In this document: in pieces, positions 8,822-16,744 of the stretch
Layout: each line of letters opens with the position of its first letter
Numbering within the stretch: position 1 is the first letter of the stretch
Source of the DNA: CAMNAO01 sp045605145
GTDB lineage: Bacteria; Bacillota; Clostridia; Oscillospirales; Oscillospiraceae
Reading direction: 5' to 3'
Assembly: GCA_045605145.1 (NCBI GenBank)
Contig: JAZUPH010000095.1
Span: 1 to 42,814 of the forward strand
Length of the DNA: 42,814 bases
The notes under the pieces: model-generated
What the model was told of the DNA's origin: nothing
The model's database searches: none
Seen by the model: only the letters and a program-made list of their open reading frames with translations
Made by a program: the position numbers and the translations under genes

Positions 8822-9121
8822 ATGGACAGTGTATGGCAAACCGTACTGGGAGTAACATCCGGCGCGGTGCTGATACTTATATTTTACTTCGCGAAAAACG
8901 CCCTCTCCGTGCCGTCCTTACGGGTCGGCGCGAAGCTGACGGTCATCGTCAGCGCCAAAGACCCATCCCAGCTTGAGCAGGCGGTGCGCGGCCTGATGAC
9001 CCTGCGCCGAGAGAGGGTACTGAACGCAAACATAGTAATAACGACCAAAGGACACGATGAGGAGTTTATCCGCATGGCGGGTATACTTGCCGGCAGATAC
9101 GACGGCATATCCGTCCGCTGA
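8822..9121 (+). CDS. Small single-pass membrane protein of unknown function
   Basis: This 99-residue protein has one hydrophobic segment at about residues 6-26, then a cytosolic-looking alpha/beta domain. That domain has two beta-like stretches (LTVIVSAK and NANIVITT) around an amphipathic helix (LEQAVRGLMTLRRERV). A GGGGAGGTGG ribosome binding site precedes ATG. It lies 70 bases after uvrB and 17 bases before recD2 on the same strand, so it is probably in their operon. I recognise no family. The fold might resemble a small regulatory or glycosyltransferase-like Rossmann fragment, but this is not supported by any motif. Confidence 0.75.
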   Translation: MDSVWQTVLGVTSGAVLILIFYFAKNALSVPSLRVGAKLTVIVSAKDPSQLEQAVRGLMTLRRERVLNANIVITTKGHDEEFIRMAGILAGRYDGISVR

Positions 9122-9138
9122 CGGATCACGGAGGAAAG

Positions 9139-11349
9139 ATGGACGCCAAAATCATAGCAGCCACAGTTGAAGCAACGGTAACTGCGGTGGTATTTCATAA
9201 TGAAGAGAACGGCTGGTCCGTGCTGCGTATGCACAGCGGCAAAAAGCAGTTCACCGCCGTGGGCTATGTGCCGGGCGTCACCGCCGGTGAGCGGCTGGTC
9301 CTGGGCGGCAGCTGGGGCAGTCACGCCGCCTATGGTGAGCAGTTCAAGGCCGAGCAGGTGCGCCGCCTGACCCCTGTTGGGCGGGATGCCATATATGAGT
9401 ATCTGGCTTTCGGCGCGGTTAAGGGCATCGGTCCCGCACTGGCATCGGTACTTACCGACAAGTTCGGCGACGGCACGCTGGACATAATAGAGAATCACCC
9501 CGAGGAGCTTGAACGGGTGCGCGGCATCGGCCCCAGTAAGGCCCGTGCCATCAGCAAGGACTTTAAGCGCCGTACCGGATTAAGGCGGCTTATGGAGTTT
9601 CTTGTCCAGGCCGGACTGCGCCCCGTCCTTGCCGCCCGGCTTTATAAGGTCTACGGCGACAACTCCATTGAGATAGTTAAAGAGAATCCATATGTCCTCA
9701 CCGCCGACATCATCGGCGCGGACTTTTTTGAGGCGGACAAGCTGGCCCTTAACCTTGGTTTCGAGGGGGATGCCAACGAGCGGGTTGAGGCGGCAGTTCT
9801 GTTTGAACTTCGATATAACAGCACCAACGGCCACACCTTCATCCCCCGCGACAAGCTCATCGCCGCCACCGACCAGCTTATAAGCTGCGGCACCGATGCG
9901 GTGTCCGCCGCGCTTGAGATGCTGTCGGAGTCCGGCTACATAGTCATCCAGCCCCTTGCAGGGCTTGAGGCCTGCTATCTTGCGGATATGCACGCGGCGG
10001 AGTGCCTGGTCTCCGATCGCATCCGCGAGCTGGCGGCGATACCGCTTTACTATAAGGGCAATCTGGACAAGCTCATTTCCGCTGTGGAGAAAGAGCAGTG
10101 CATAGAGTATGCTCAGCTTCAGCGCAAGGCGGTGGAACTGGCGGCCACCAGCCGCGTCATGGTGCTCACCGGCGGCCCCGGCACCGGTAAGACTACCTGT
10201 CTGCGTGGCATTGCTGCGCTGTATGACCGCCTTGGCTACCGGGTATCCCTTGCCGCGCCCACCGGCCGAGCCGCAAAGCGCATGAGCGAGCTTATCGGGG
10301 ATGAGGCACTGACCGTCCACCGGCTGCTGGGCGCATCCATGGATGATGAAACGGGTATAACCATGTTCGATAAAAACGCCGACGACCCGCTGGATTGCGA
10401 TGCCGTCATACTTGATGAGACGAGCATGGTTGACATAAAACTGATGTGTGCCCTGCTGGATGCAATGCCCGCCGGCTGCCGTCTGGTGATGGTGGGCGAT
10501 GCCGACCAGCTTCCGCCCGTTGGCCCGGGTAATGTGTTCAGTGAGGTTATTCGCAGCGGTATTGTGCCCACGGTGCGCCTTACCGAAATTTTCCGTCAGG
10601 CTCAGGAGAGCATGATCGTCAAAAATGCTCATTCGATCAATGAGGGCGTTGTGGACGCCCTTTCGCACAACGGCAGTGACTACTTCTTTCTGCGCCGTCC
10701 CAGCGCGGCAAGGACCGCTGACACGGTTGTGGAGCTGTTCAGTTCCCGCCTGCCTAAGAACATGGGCATTGACCCCGGAAAGATACAGGTGCTGTCTCCC
10801 ACGCGTAAGCGGGATGCAGGTACCGAGAATCTGAACCGCGTCCTGCAGGCGGCGCTGAATCCTGCCGATCCGCAGAAGCAGGAGATCGCTTACGGAAGCT
10901 GGATCTTCCGTGAAGGCGACAGGGTCATGCAGATCAAAAACAATTATGACATTGTCTGGAAGCGCAGCGCAGACAACTCACTGGGTACGGGCGTGTTCAA
11001 CGGCGATATGGGTATCATCCTGTCCGTGGATAAGCAGCGTGAGCTTGTCACCGTCGATTTTGACGGGCGTGTCAGCGACTATCCCTTTGAGATGCTGGGG
11101 GAGATGGAGCCTGCATGGGCTGTCACTGTCCATAAATCACAGGGCAGCGAGTATAAGGCCGTGATCCTTGCCGTGTCTGATGTGCCCAGGACTCTTATGA
11201 CCCGTTCCTTGCTGTATACCGCGGTCACCCGCGCAAGGGATCTTCTCGTCATCGTGGGAGACAGTGAGACGGCGGTGAACATGGCACTCAACGATCGCAG
11301 GCAGCGTCGGTACAGCGCACTGCGCCTGCGCCTGTGTGATGAGGTGTAA
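9139..11349 (+). CDS. recD2: RecD2-type ATP-dependent 5'-3' DNA helicase
   Basis: This is a superfamily 1B helicase of 736 residues that works without RecBC. The long N-terminal domain contains helix-hairpin-helix segments (KGIGPALASV and VRGIGPSKARAI), which are characteristic of RecD2. The motor has Walker A (GGPGTGKTT at about residues 346-354), motif II DETSMVD, GDADQLPPVGPG and the C-terminal HKSQGSEY and YTAVTRAR. GGAGG precedes ATG 9139. It overlaps or abuts comF downstream. No recB or recC is seen in the window. Confidence 0.96.
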   Translation: MDAKIIAATVEATVTAVVFHNEENGWSVLRMHSGKKQFTAVGYVPGVTAGERLVLGGSWGSHAAYGEQFKAEQVRRLTPVGRDAIYEYLAFGAVKGIGPALASVLTDKFGDGTLDIIENHPEELERVRGIGPSKARAISKDFKRRTGLRRLMEFLVQAGLRPVLAARLYKVYGDNSIEIVKENPYVLTADIIGADFFEADKLALNLGFEGDANERVEAAVLFELRYNSTNGHTFIPRDKLIAATDQLISCGTDAVSAALEMLSESGYIVIQPLAGLEACYLADMHAAECLVSDRIRELAAIPLYYKGNLDKLISAVEKEQCIEYAQLQRKAVELAATSRVMVLTGGPGTGKTTCLRGIAALYDRLGYRVSLAAPTGRAAKRMSELIGDEALTVHRLLGASMDDETGITMFDKNADDPLDCDAVILDETSMVDIKLMCALLDAMPAGCRLVMVGDADQLPPVGPGNVFSEVIRSGIVPTVRLTEIFRQAQESMIVKNAHSINEGVVDALSHNGSDYFFLRRPSAARTADTVVELFSSRLPKNMGIDPGKIQVLSPTRKRDAGTENLNRVLQAALNPADPQKQEIAYGSWIFREGDRVMQIKNNYDIVWKRSADNSLGTGVFNGDMGIILSVDKQRELVTVDFDGRVSDYPFEMLGEMEPAWAVTVHKSQGSEYKAVILAVSDVPRTLMTRSLLYTAVTRARDLLVIVGDSETAVNMALNDRRQRRYSALRLRLCDEV

Positions 11350-11350
11350 A

Positions 11351-12022
11351 GTGTCGATCTGCAGTGGTATTCTGAATCTGCTGTTCCCACCCCGCTGCGT
11401 GTTCTGCCGGGCATTTATTCGTGAGGATGAGCAGGGTATCTGCCGCAAATGCATTGACGAGCTTCCGTATCTTACCGGCAGCGGCAGACGGACAGAGGGC
11501 GAGTTTTTTGAGCGCTGCGTATCGTCCCTGCGATATGAGGACAATGTTCGCCGCAGTATTCTGCGCTTTAAATTTGGCGGCAAGCGCAATTACGCCAAGG
11601 TCTACGGCAGTATACTTGCCCGGTGTATCAACGAAGAGTATAAGGGTCAGTATGACCTTATCACCTGGGTGCCGGTGCATCCGCGCAGAAAGAGAAAGCG
11701 CGGTTATGACCAGACCGAGCTGCTTGCCCACTGCGCAGCAGGTGTTTTGGGCGTTGTGTGCCAGCCGCGGCTTGTAAAGCTGCGGGATAACCCGGCTCAA
11801 TCGTCCATCCGCGGTCAGGCGCAGCGGCGCGCAAATGTGCTGGGCGTCTATAGGGCGCAGGGTGAACTTGCGGGACAGCGAGTGCTTCTCATTGATGATG
11901 TGGTTACAACGGCCTCCACACTTGGTGAGGCTTCCCGCACTTTGCTGATGGCGGGGGCAGACTGTGTGCTGTGCGCCACGCTTGCCAAGAGTCGGAAAGG
12001 GCAGGACGGTAAAAAGAAGTAA
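11351..12022 (+). CDS. comF: ComF family phosphoribosyltransferase-like protein
   Basis: This 223-residue ComF-type protein is associated with uptake and processing of transforming DNA in competent Firmicutes. An N-terminal zinc-ribbon has CVFC and CRKC at about residues 15-35, and a C-terminal type I PRTase domain has the PRPP-binding motif VLLIDDVVTTAST. I chose GTG 11351, one base after the recD2 stop. GAGGTG lies 4 bases upstream and the protein then begins ...ILNLLFPPRCVFC as expected for the family. An ATG at 11339 overlapping recD2 is the alternative. The recD2-comF arrangement implies co-transcription. Confidence 0.9.
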   Translation: MSICSGILNLLFPPRCVFCRAFIREDEQGICRKCIDELPYLTGSGRRTEGEFFERCVSSLRYEDNVRRSILRFKFGGKRNYAKVYGSILARCINEEYKGQYDLITWVPVHPRRKRKRGYDQTELLAHCAAGVLGVVCQPRLVKLRDNPAQSSIRGQAQRRANVLGVYRAQGELAGQRVLLIDDVVTTASTLGEASRTLLMAGADCVLCATLAKSRKGQDGKKK

Positions 12023-12040
12023 GTAATTGCATAAATCACT

Positions 12041-12068
12041 TTGACTTGTGCGGATTATTTGTTATAAT
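12041..12068 (+). promoter_or_regulatory. mreB promoter
   Basis: TTGACT (12041-12046) and TATAAT (12063-12068) are 16 bases apart, starting about 20 bases after comF ends. Confidence 0.8.
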
Positions 12069-12080
12069 GACTTGAGATAG

Positions 12081-12133
12081 TGTAAAAGCTCCCCAACCGC
12101 GCAGCGATCCAATGGATCACCGCCGGTTTTACA
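12081..12133 (+). promoter_or_regulatory. Structured 5' leader of the mreB-type gene
   Basis: The transcript should begin near 12075 and can fold almost at once. TGTAAAA (12081-12087) pairs with TTTTACA (12127-12133), AACCG (12095-12099) with CGGTT, and GATCC (12106-12110) with GGATC (12114-12118) around an AAT loop. No T tract follows, so it is not an obvious terminator. It may be a stability or regulatory element. I recognise no known riboswitch. Confidence 0.4.
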
Positions 12134-12154
12134 TATTACCTTGGAGGAATTGAA

Positions 12155-13183
12155 ATGATTTTAGGACGGGATATCGGTATCGATCTTGGCACAGCCACTG
12201 TCATTTTGTCCACTCATTCCCGCGGCATCATCGCCCGTGAGCCGTCGGTGGTGGCAATGGAAAAGAATACCGGCCGCCTTCTGAAGGTGGGCATGGCTGC
12301 TGAGCGTATGCTGGGCAGAACTCCCGGTAACGTGGCTGCGATCCGCCCTATACAGGACGGCGTTATATCCGATTACGAGATGACCGAGCGCCTGATGGAG
12401 GAGATGATCAAAAAGACCGGCACCTTCTCCCTTTTTAAGCCCCGTATGCTCATCTCCGTCTCCACCGGCATAAGCGAGGTTGAGGAGCGCGCCGTTATCG
12501 ACGCGGCTATTCAGGCCGGTGCCCGCAAGGTCTATTTGATTGAGGCGCCTATCGCCGCCGCCCTTGGTGCGGGTATTGACATTTCCCGCCCCGATGGACA
12601 TCTGATCGTCGACATCGGCGCCGGCACCACCGACATCGCTGTGGTTTCCGTGTCGGGCGTGGTTGAATCCGCCTCACTGAAGCGGGCGGGCAACGCCTTT
12701 AATGAGGCCATCATTAACTACATCCGCCGCCGCGACAGCGTACTTATTGGTGACGCCACCGCTGAAGAGCTTAAAAAGAGCATCGGCTGCGTCTATCCCC
12801 GCCCTGAGACTACCGTGGTTGAGGTTAAGGGCCGCTGCCTTATGACCGGCCTGCCCCGCGTGATCTCCATCAGCTCCAACGATATTATTGAGGCCTTTGG
12901 TGAGGTTACCCAGCAGATCGTGGATGCCATCCACCGCGTGCTTGAAAACACCCCGCCCGAGCTGGTCAGTGACATTTCAGTCAACGGCATCACCCTCACC
13001 GGCGGCGGCAGCCTGCTGTGGGGCTTTGATAAGCTGATCGAGCTTAGTACCAACATTCCTACTCACATTGCCGATGATGCTGAGCTTTGCGTGGCCTATG
13101 GCATCAACAAGTCTCTTGAGTGGCTCAACGACATGACTGACGGCGTTATCAACCTTGCTCGCCGCCGCCAGCTTAAGGATTAA
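12155..13183 (+). CDS. mreB: MreB/Mbl family actin-like cell-shape protein
   Basis: This is a bacterial actin homologue of 342 residues that forms membrane-associated filaments directing cell-wall synthesis. The phosphate-1 loop DIGIDLGTATV is at the N terminus, phosphate-2 is VDIGAGTTDIAVVS, and the adenosine-binding region TLTGGGSLLWG is near residue 290. GGAGG lies 8 bases before ATG. It stands alone, with no mreC, mreD or minD beside it. It may therefore be an Mbl/MreBH-type paralogue rather than the main MreB; sequence inspection cannot decide which. Confidence 0.92.
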   Translation: MILGRDIGIDLGTATVILSTHSRGIIAREPSVVAMEKNTGRLLKVGMAAERMLGRTPGNVAAIRPIQDGVISDYEMTERLMEEMIKKTGTFSLFKPRMLISVSTGISEVEERAVIDAAIQAGARKVYLIEAPIAAALGAGIDISRPDGHLIVDIGAGTTDIAVVSVSGVVESASLKRAGNAFNEAIINYIRRRDSVLIGDATAEELKKSIGCVYPRPETTVVEVKGRCLMTGLPRVISISSNDIIEAFGEVTQQIVDAIHRVLENTPPELVSDISVNGITLTGGGSLLWGFDKLIELSTNIPTHIADDAELCVAYGINKSLEWLNDMTDGVINLARRRQLKD

Positions 13184-13219
13184 CGGTAGCTAAAACACTG
13201 TACAGTACGACCCACATAA

Positions 13220-13260
13220 AAACAGCTCACCATATGTAACGGCGGGCTGTTTCTTGTTTA
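13220..13260 (+). terminator. Terminator after the mreB-type gene
   Basis: AAACAGC (13220-13226) pairs with GCTGTTT (13246-13252) around a long loop, followed by CTTGTTT. The stem is short and the assignment is tentative. Confidence 0.5.
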
Positions 13261-13303
13261 CCTGCGGCAGTAAACGGATTCCTTGAGAGGAAAAAAGATA
13301 GGG

Positions 13304-13332
13304 TTTCTTTCCGTAAATTTGTATGCTATACT
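13304..13332 (+). promoter_or_regulatory. Hydrogenase promoter
   Basis: An extended -10 element, TG-C-TATACT, ends at 13332, with a weak -35 TTTCTT at 13304-13309 (17-base spacer). Its position inside the upstream part of the open frame supports the downstream TTG start. Confidence 0.6.
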
Positions 13333-13360
13333 CGAAAAAAACGAAATAGGCGGTGTTATT

Positions 13361-14800
13361 TTGAGTCCTGTACTGAGAAAATTTGATACCAAGGTTCAGC
13401 ATCTGAAATATAAGGTACTGCGTGAGGTGGCGCACCTTGCCTGGGACGATGCCCTTCTTGACAACATTCTCGATATTCCCAAAAGCATCGTGCCCGGCAA
13501 CCAGCCCACAATGCGCTGCTGCGTGTATAAAGAGCGGGCCATTCTCGGTGAGCGTGTCAAGCTGGCTATGGGCGGGGACAAGTCCAATCCCAATATAATT
13601 GAGGTCATTGAAATCGCCTGTGATGAGTGCCCTGTAGGCGGTTATGAGGTCACAAATGCCTGCCGTGGCTGCCTTGCCAACCGCTGTGAGGATGTGTGCA
13701 AAAGAGGGGCTATCTCCTTCGACCACAACCATGTGGCGCATATCGATAAGAGCAAGTGTGTTGAGTGCGGCGCCTGCGCCAAGGTCTGCCCATTCACTGC
13801 CATCGTCAGCCGCAAGCGCCCCTGCCAGAGTGCCTGCAAGGTCAAGGCCATCTCCATGAATGACCAGAAGGCCGCGGCCATCGATGACGGCAAGTGCATA
13901 CAGTGCGGTGCCTGCGTGTATCAGTGCCCCTTTGGTGCCATATCTGAAAAGTCTTACATCCTGGATGTTATCGACATCATAAAGAAGAGCGATAAGGGCA
14001 ATAACTACAAGGTCTATGCAATGGTCGCGCCGTCCATCGCCAGCCAGTTTTCCTATGCCCGTCTGGGTCAGGTCATAGCTGGTTTGAAAGCGCTGGGCTT
14101 CGATACAGTTGTTGAGGCGGCGCTGGGCGCGGATATGGTTGCCCTTGCGGAGGCTGCCGAGCTTGCTGAAAAGGGCTTTCTTACCAGTTCCTGCTGTCCC
14201 GCCTTCGTGCAGTATATAAAGTCCGCTTTCCCCGGTCTGCTGCCCTTCGTGTCACACAATCCTTCGCCCATGGCGGCCCTTGGCAAGTACATAAAGGATA
14301 TGGATAAGGACGCCAGGGTGGTGTTTATCGGCCCCTGCACAGCCAAGAAGGCCGAGGCACAGCTTGAGGAGGTACATCCCTATATTGATGCGGTGATGAC
14401 TTTTGAAGAGCTGCAGGCTCTGTTTGACAGCCGTGAGCTTGACATTACCGCCCTTGATGATGAGGCCCTGGGCAACGCATCGTACTTTGGCAGAATATTT
14501 GCCCATTCCGGCGGCCTTACGGAATCAGTGGCACAGGCCATGAAAGAGCAGAATATTGACTTTGACCTGAAGCCCATTGCCTGCGATGGTATCGAAGCCT
14601 GCAGAATGGCTCTGTTAAAGAAGAGCAAGAACGTGCTTGACGCCAATTTTATTGAGGGCATGGCCTGCATCGGCGGCTGCATCGGTGGTGCGGGCTGCCT
14701 GACCCATGCGGAAAAGAACAGAGTCGCTGTAGATAATTACGGTAAGCAGGCGCAGGGTAAGAGTATCACTGAAGCTGTATCTGCCATGCATCTGGAATGA
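13361..14800 (+). CDS. Monomeric [FeFe]-hydrogenase with ferredoxin-type clusters
   Basis: This 479-residue iron hydrogenase would reduce protons with electrons from ferredoxin during fermentation. The N-terminal half carries a Cys-rich region (CRGCLANRCEDVC) and two 4Fe-4S ferredoxin motifs (CVECGACAKVCPF and CIQCGACVYQCPF). The H-cluster motifs follow: TSSCCPAF (L1), GPCTAKKAEA (L2) and EGMACIGGCIGGAGC (L3), so all four cluster cysteines are present. The GGAGC ending of L3 and the architecture suggest group B of the hydrogenase classification, which is an inference. The TTG start at 13361 is chosen because AGGCGGTG sits 5 bases upstream and a promoter lies in the preceding in-frame stretch. 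It is monocistronic. The maturases HydE, HydF and HydG are not in the window. Confidence 0.92.
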   Translation: MSPVLRKFDTKVQHLKYKVLREVAHLAWDDALLDNILDIPKSIVPGNQPTMRCCVYKERAILGERVKLAMGGDKSNPNIIEVIEIACDECPVGGYEVTNACRGCLANRCEDVCKRGAISFDHNHVAHIDKSKCVECGACAKVCPFTAIVSRKRPCQSACKVKAISMNDQKAAAIDDGKCIQCGACVYQCPFGAISEKSYILDVIDIIKKSDKGNNYKVYAMVAPSIASQFSYARLGQVIAGLKALGFDTVVEAALGADMVALAEAAELAEKGFLTSSCCPAFVQYIKSAFPGLLPFVSHNPSPMAALGKYIKDMDKDARVVFIGPCTAKKAEAQLEEVHPYIDAVMTFEELQALFDSRELDITALDDEALGNASYFGRIFAHSGGLTESVAQAMKEQNIDFDLKPIACDGIEACRMALLKKSKNVLDANFIEGMACIGGCIGGAGCLTHAEKNRVAVDNYGKQAQGKSITEAVSAMHLE

Positions 14801-14832
14801 TAGACTGAAGCTGATATTCAAATAATTGCCGC

Positions 14833-14862
14833 AAATCCCCCGCCGTTGCCGGCGGGGGATTT
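14833..14862 (+). terminator. Hydrogenase terminator
   Basis: AAATCCCCCGCC (14833-14844) and GGCGGGGGATTT (14851-14862) form a 12-bp stem with a 6-base loop, followed by a short T/A tail. Confidence 0.8.
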
Positions 14863-14956
14863 ATGCTGCCTGCGTTTATCTGCCGGCACGGGAATAGGTA
14901 CGAGCAGCGGCGCAATAGAATGAAAACAGAAGATTCTGTGCCGGGAGGGACCACCT

Positions 14957-15640
14957 ATGCTGACGCTGCTGTCACTGTTTACGGGCTGGCCGCTGCTTTT
15001 GCTGCGTCTTAGCGACGGGCGCGGCTCATTCCCGCGTCCGCTGTCCGCCAAAGAAGAGGAGTATTGGGCACAGCGCAGTGCCGAGGGCGATGTTGAGGCG
15101 CGCAATGTCCTGGTTGAGCGCAACCTGCGCCTAGTGGCGCACATCGTCAAAAAGTACTACAGCCAATCCGATGAGCAGGATGACCTGATCTCCATCGGGA
15201 CTATAGGACTCATAAAGGGCATAACCACATTCCGTCCGGATAAGGGCGTGCGCCTTGCCACATACGCCAGCCGCTGTATTGAAAATGAGATACTCATGTA
15301 CTTTCGCAGCCGGCGCAAGGCGGCGGGAGATGTATCCCTGTCAGACAGCATCGACACCGACCGCGAAGGCAACAGCCTTTCCCTGCTTGAGGTGCTAAGC
15401 TCAGACGATGATATGTTTGACCGGCTCAGCGACAGGGAAATGTGCCTTCGCCTGAGGGAAGCGGTGGCCAGTGAGCTTGACGAAAGGGAGCGGGATATTC
15501 TCATGCTGCGCTACGGTCTCGGCGGCGGTGAACCGCTTACCCAGCGGGAAACTGCACTGCAGCTGGGCATCAGCCGCAGCTATGTATCCCGCCTTGAAAA
15601 GCAGGCGCTGACCAAACTGCGCCGCTTCCTGGAGGATTAA
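14957..15640 (+). CDS. sigK: Sporulation sigma factor SigK
   Basis: This is a 227-residue late mother-cell RNA polymerase sigma factor. The hydrophobic N terminus (about residues 1-17) matches a pro-sequence, which in the family is removed by a membrane protease around residue 20. Then follow region 2 (VERNLRLVAHIVKKY, EQDDLISIGTIGLIKGI, LATYASRCIENEIL) and region 4 with helix-turn-helix (TQRETALQLGISRSYVSRLE). The RNLRLVAHIVKK and SIGTIGLIKGI blocks are typical of SigK/SigE. The gene is uninterrupted, with no skin-type element. GGGAGG lies about 8 bases upstream. An inverted repeat, CCGGCAC (14883-14889) with GTGCCGG (14938-14944), could partly cover the ribosome binding site. The upstream GAATA...CAATAGAAT might be a sigma-E-like promoter, but this is weak. 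Confidence 0.93.
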   Translation: MLTLLSLFTGWPLLLLRLSDGRGSFPRPLSAKEEEYWAQRSAEGDVEARNVLVERNLRLVAHIVKKYYSQSDEQDDLISIGTIGLIKGITTFRPDKGVRLATYASRCIENEILMYFRSRRKAAGDVSLSDSIDTDREGNSLSLLEVLSSDDDMFDRLSDREMCLRLREAVASELDERERDILMLRYGLGGGEPLTQRETALQLGISRSYVSRLEKQALTKLRRFLED

Positions 15641-15686
15641 GTCCGTTGGAAAGTGCCGTTATGCCCGGGGCAACACCCGAATTGTC

Positions 15687-15715
15687 TTGCAAACAGCGGA
15701 AAACTGATGTACAAT
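15687..15715 (+). promoter_or_regulatory. Promoter of the MBL-fold hydrolase gene
   Basis: TTGCAA (15687-15692) and TACAAT (15710-15715) are 17 bases apart, 37 bases before the start codon. Confidence 0.75.
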
Positions 15716-15752
15716 GCATAGGTAATACATATATGAGAAAGGATCAGTACCT

Positions 15753-16670
15753 ATGAAACCCATTGACTTTTCATCCAAGCATGACATACTTATCCGCAAT
15801 CCCGACGGCAGCCTGCAGCCTATGGATGAGCCTTTTTTCGAGGCGATAAAGATCGCTCCCGGAACATGGCGCGTCCTGTCTGACGGTGACTATCAGTATC
15901 TTATCGAGGGCGAGAACGAGGCTATCGTGGTCGATTCCGGCTACGGCGCGGGCAACATCCGTGAGTTTATGCAGACCCTTACCGACAAGCCTGTCCGCTA
16001 TGTCATCAACACCCACGACCATTTTGACCACACCGCCAACAACTGCTATTTTGAGAAGGCATACATGACCGCCGCCACAAAGGAGAAGGCCACCATTCCG
16101 TTCCCCAGCTTTGCCGGAATCGATTTCCCCCGTGACTATCCCATTGAGGTCATCAGTGAGGGTTACGTATTCGATCTTGGCGGCCGCACCCTTGAAGTGT
16201 TTGAGATGAACTTCCACGCCGTCGGCAGCCTGCTGCTGCTTGACCGCAAAGAGCGCATCCTGTTCTCCGGCGATGAGATCATGGCCATGGGCGGCGGTGT
16301 CCGCGCAGGCCGCACCGTTGAAGAGTATGCCCGCAAGCTGGGCAAGATCGCCGCACACCGCAGCGAGTTTGACCATCTGTGCGCCGGCGCGTGGTGCATG
16401 ATGGATGCAGAAATTATTGATAAGTTCATGGCCAGCGCCAATTACATCCTTGAGGGCGGCGAGGGTGAGATCCCCGAGCCCCGCAAGGGTCCCGGCCCCA
16501 TGCAGCACGAGGCACCCGATCCCCAGGGCCGCACCATCTATAAGCGTATGTCTCCCAGACCCGAGGATATGAACCATGGCAAGCCTCAGGGAATGGAGTA
16601 TCAGCGCGTTATCAATAAGTTCGGTATCCGCTTCAGCTATGATATGCGCTACATCCACGACGAGAAGTAA
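15753..16670 (+). CDS. Metallo-beta-lactamase-fold hydrolase
   Basis: This 305-residue cytosolic protein has the MBL-fold metal motif THDHFDH at about residues 87-93. Further ligands are plausible in NFHAVGS and LFSGDE. The N-terminal strand pattern EGENEAIVVDSG is typical of glyoxalase II-like and related hydrolases. The C-terminal extension from about residue 235 is Pro/Gly-rich and has no recognisable domain. The substrate is unknown. GAAAGGAT precedes ATG. The gene stands alone and converges with galM. Confidence 0.85.
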   Translation: MKPIDFSSKHDILIRNPDGSLQPMDEPFFEAIKIAPGTWRVLSDGDYQYLIEGENEAIVVDSGYGAGNIREFMQTLTDKPVRYVINTHDHFDHTANNCYFEKAYMTAATKEKATIPFPSFAGIDFPRDYPIEVISEGYVFDLGGRTLEVFEMNFHAVGSLLLLDRKERILFSGDEIMAMGGGVRAGRTVEEYARKLGKIAAHRSEFDHLCAGAWCMMDAEIIDKFMASANYILEGGEGEIPEPRKGPGPMQHEAPDPQGRTIYKRMSPRPEDMNHGKPQGMEYQRVINKFGIRFSYDMRYIHDEK

Positions 16671-16690
16671 ATTACAGTATCGAATATAGA

Positions 16691-16722
16691 ATAGACGGCT
16701 GCCCGCAAAGGCACCCGTCTAT
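16691..16722. terminator. Bidirectional terminator
   Basis: ATAGACGG (16691-16698) pairs with CCGTCTAT (16715-16722), and the inner TGCC pairs with GGCA. It lies between two convergent genes. Confidence 0.65.
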
Positions 16723-16744
16723 GTATTATCTAACTATGCAGCGA

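Noticed and set aside
13283..13360. Extension of the hydrogenase frame upstream of TTG 13361
   Set aside because: It contains the likely promoter and lacks a ribosome binding site.
14957..15640. skin-type interruption of sigK
   Set aside because: The sigK frame is complete and continuous, with no recombinase nearby.
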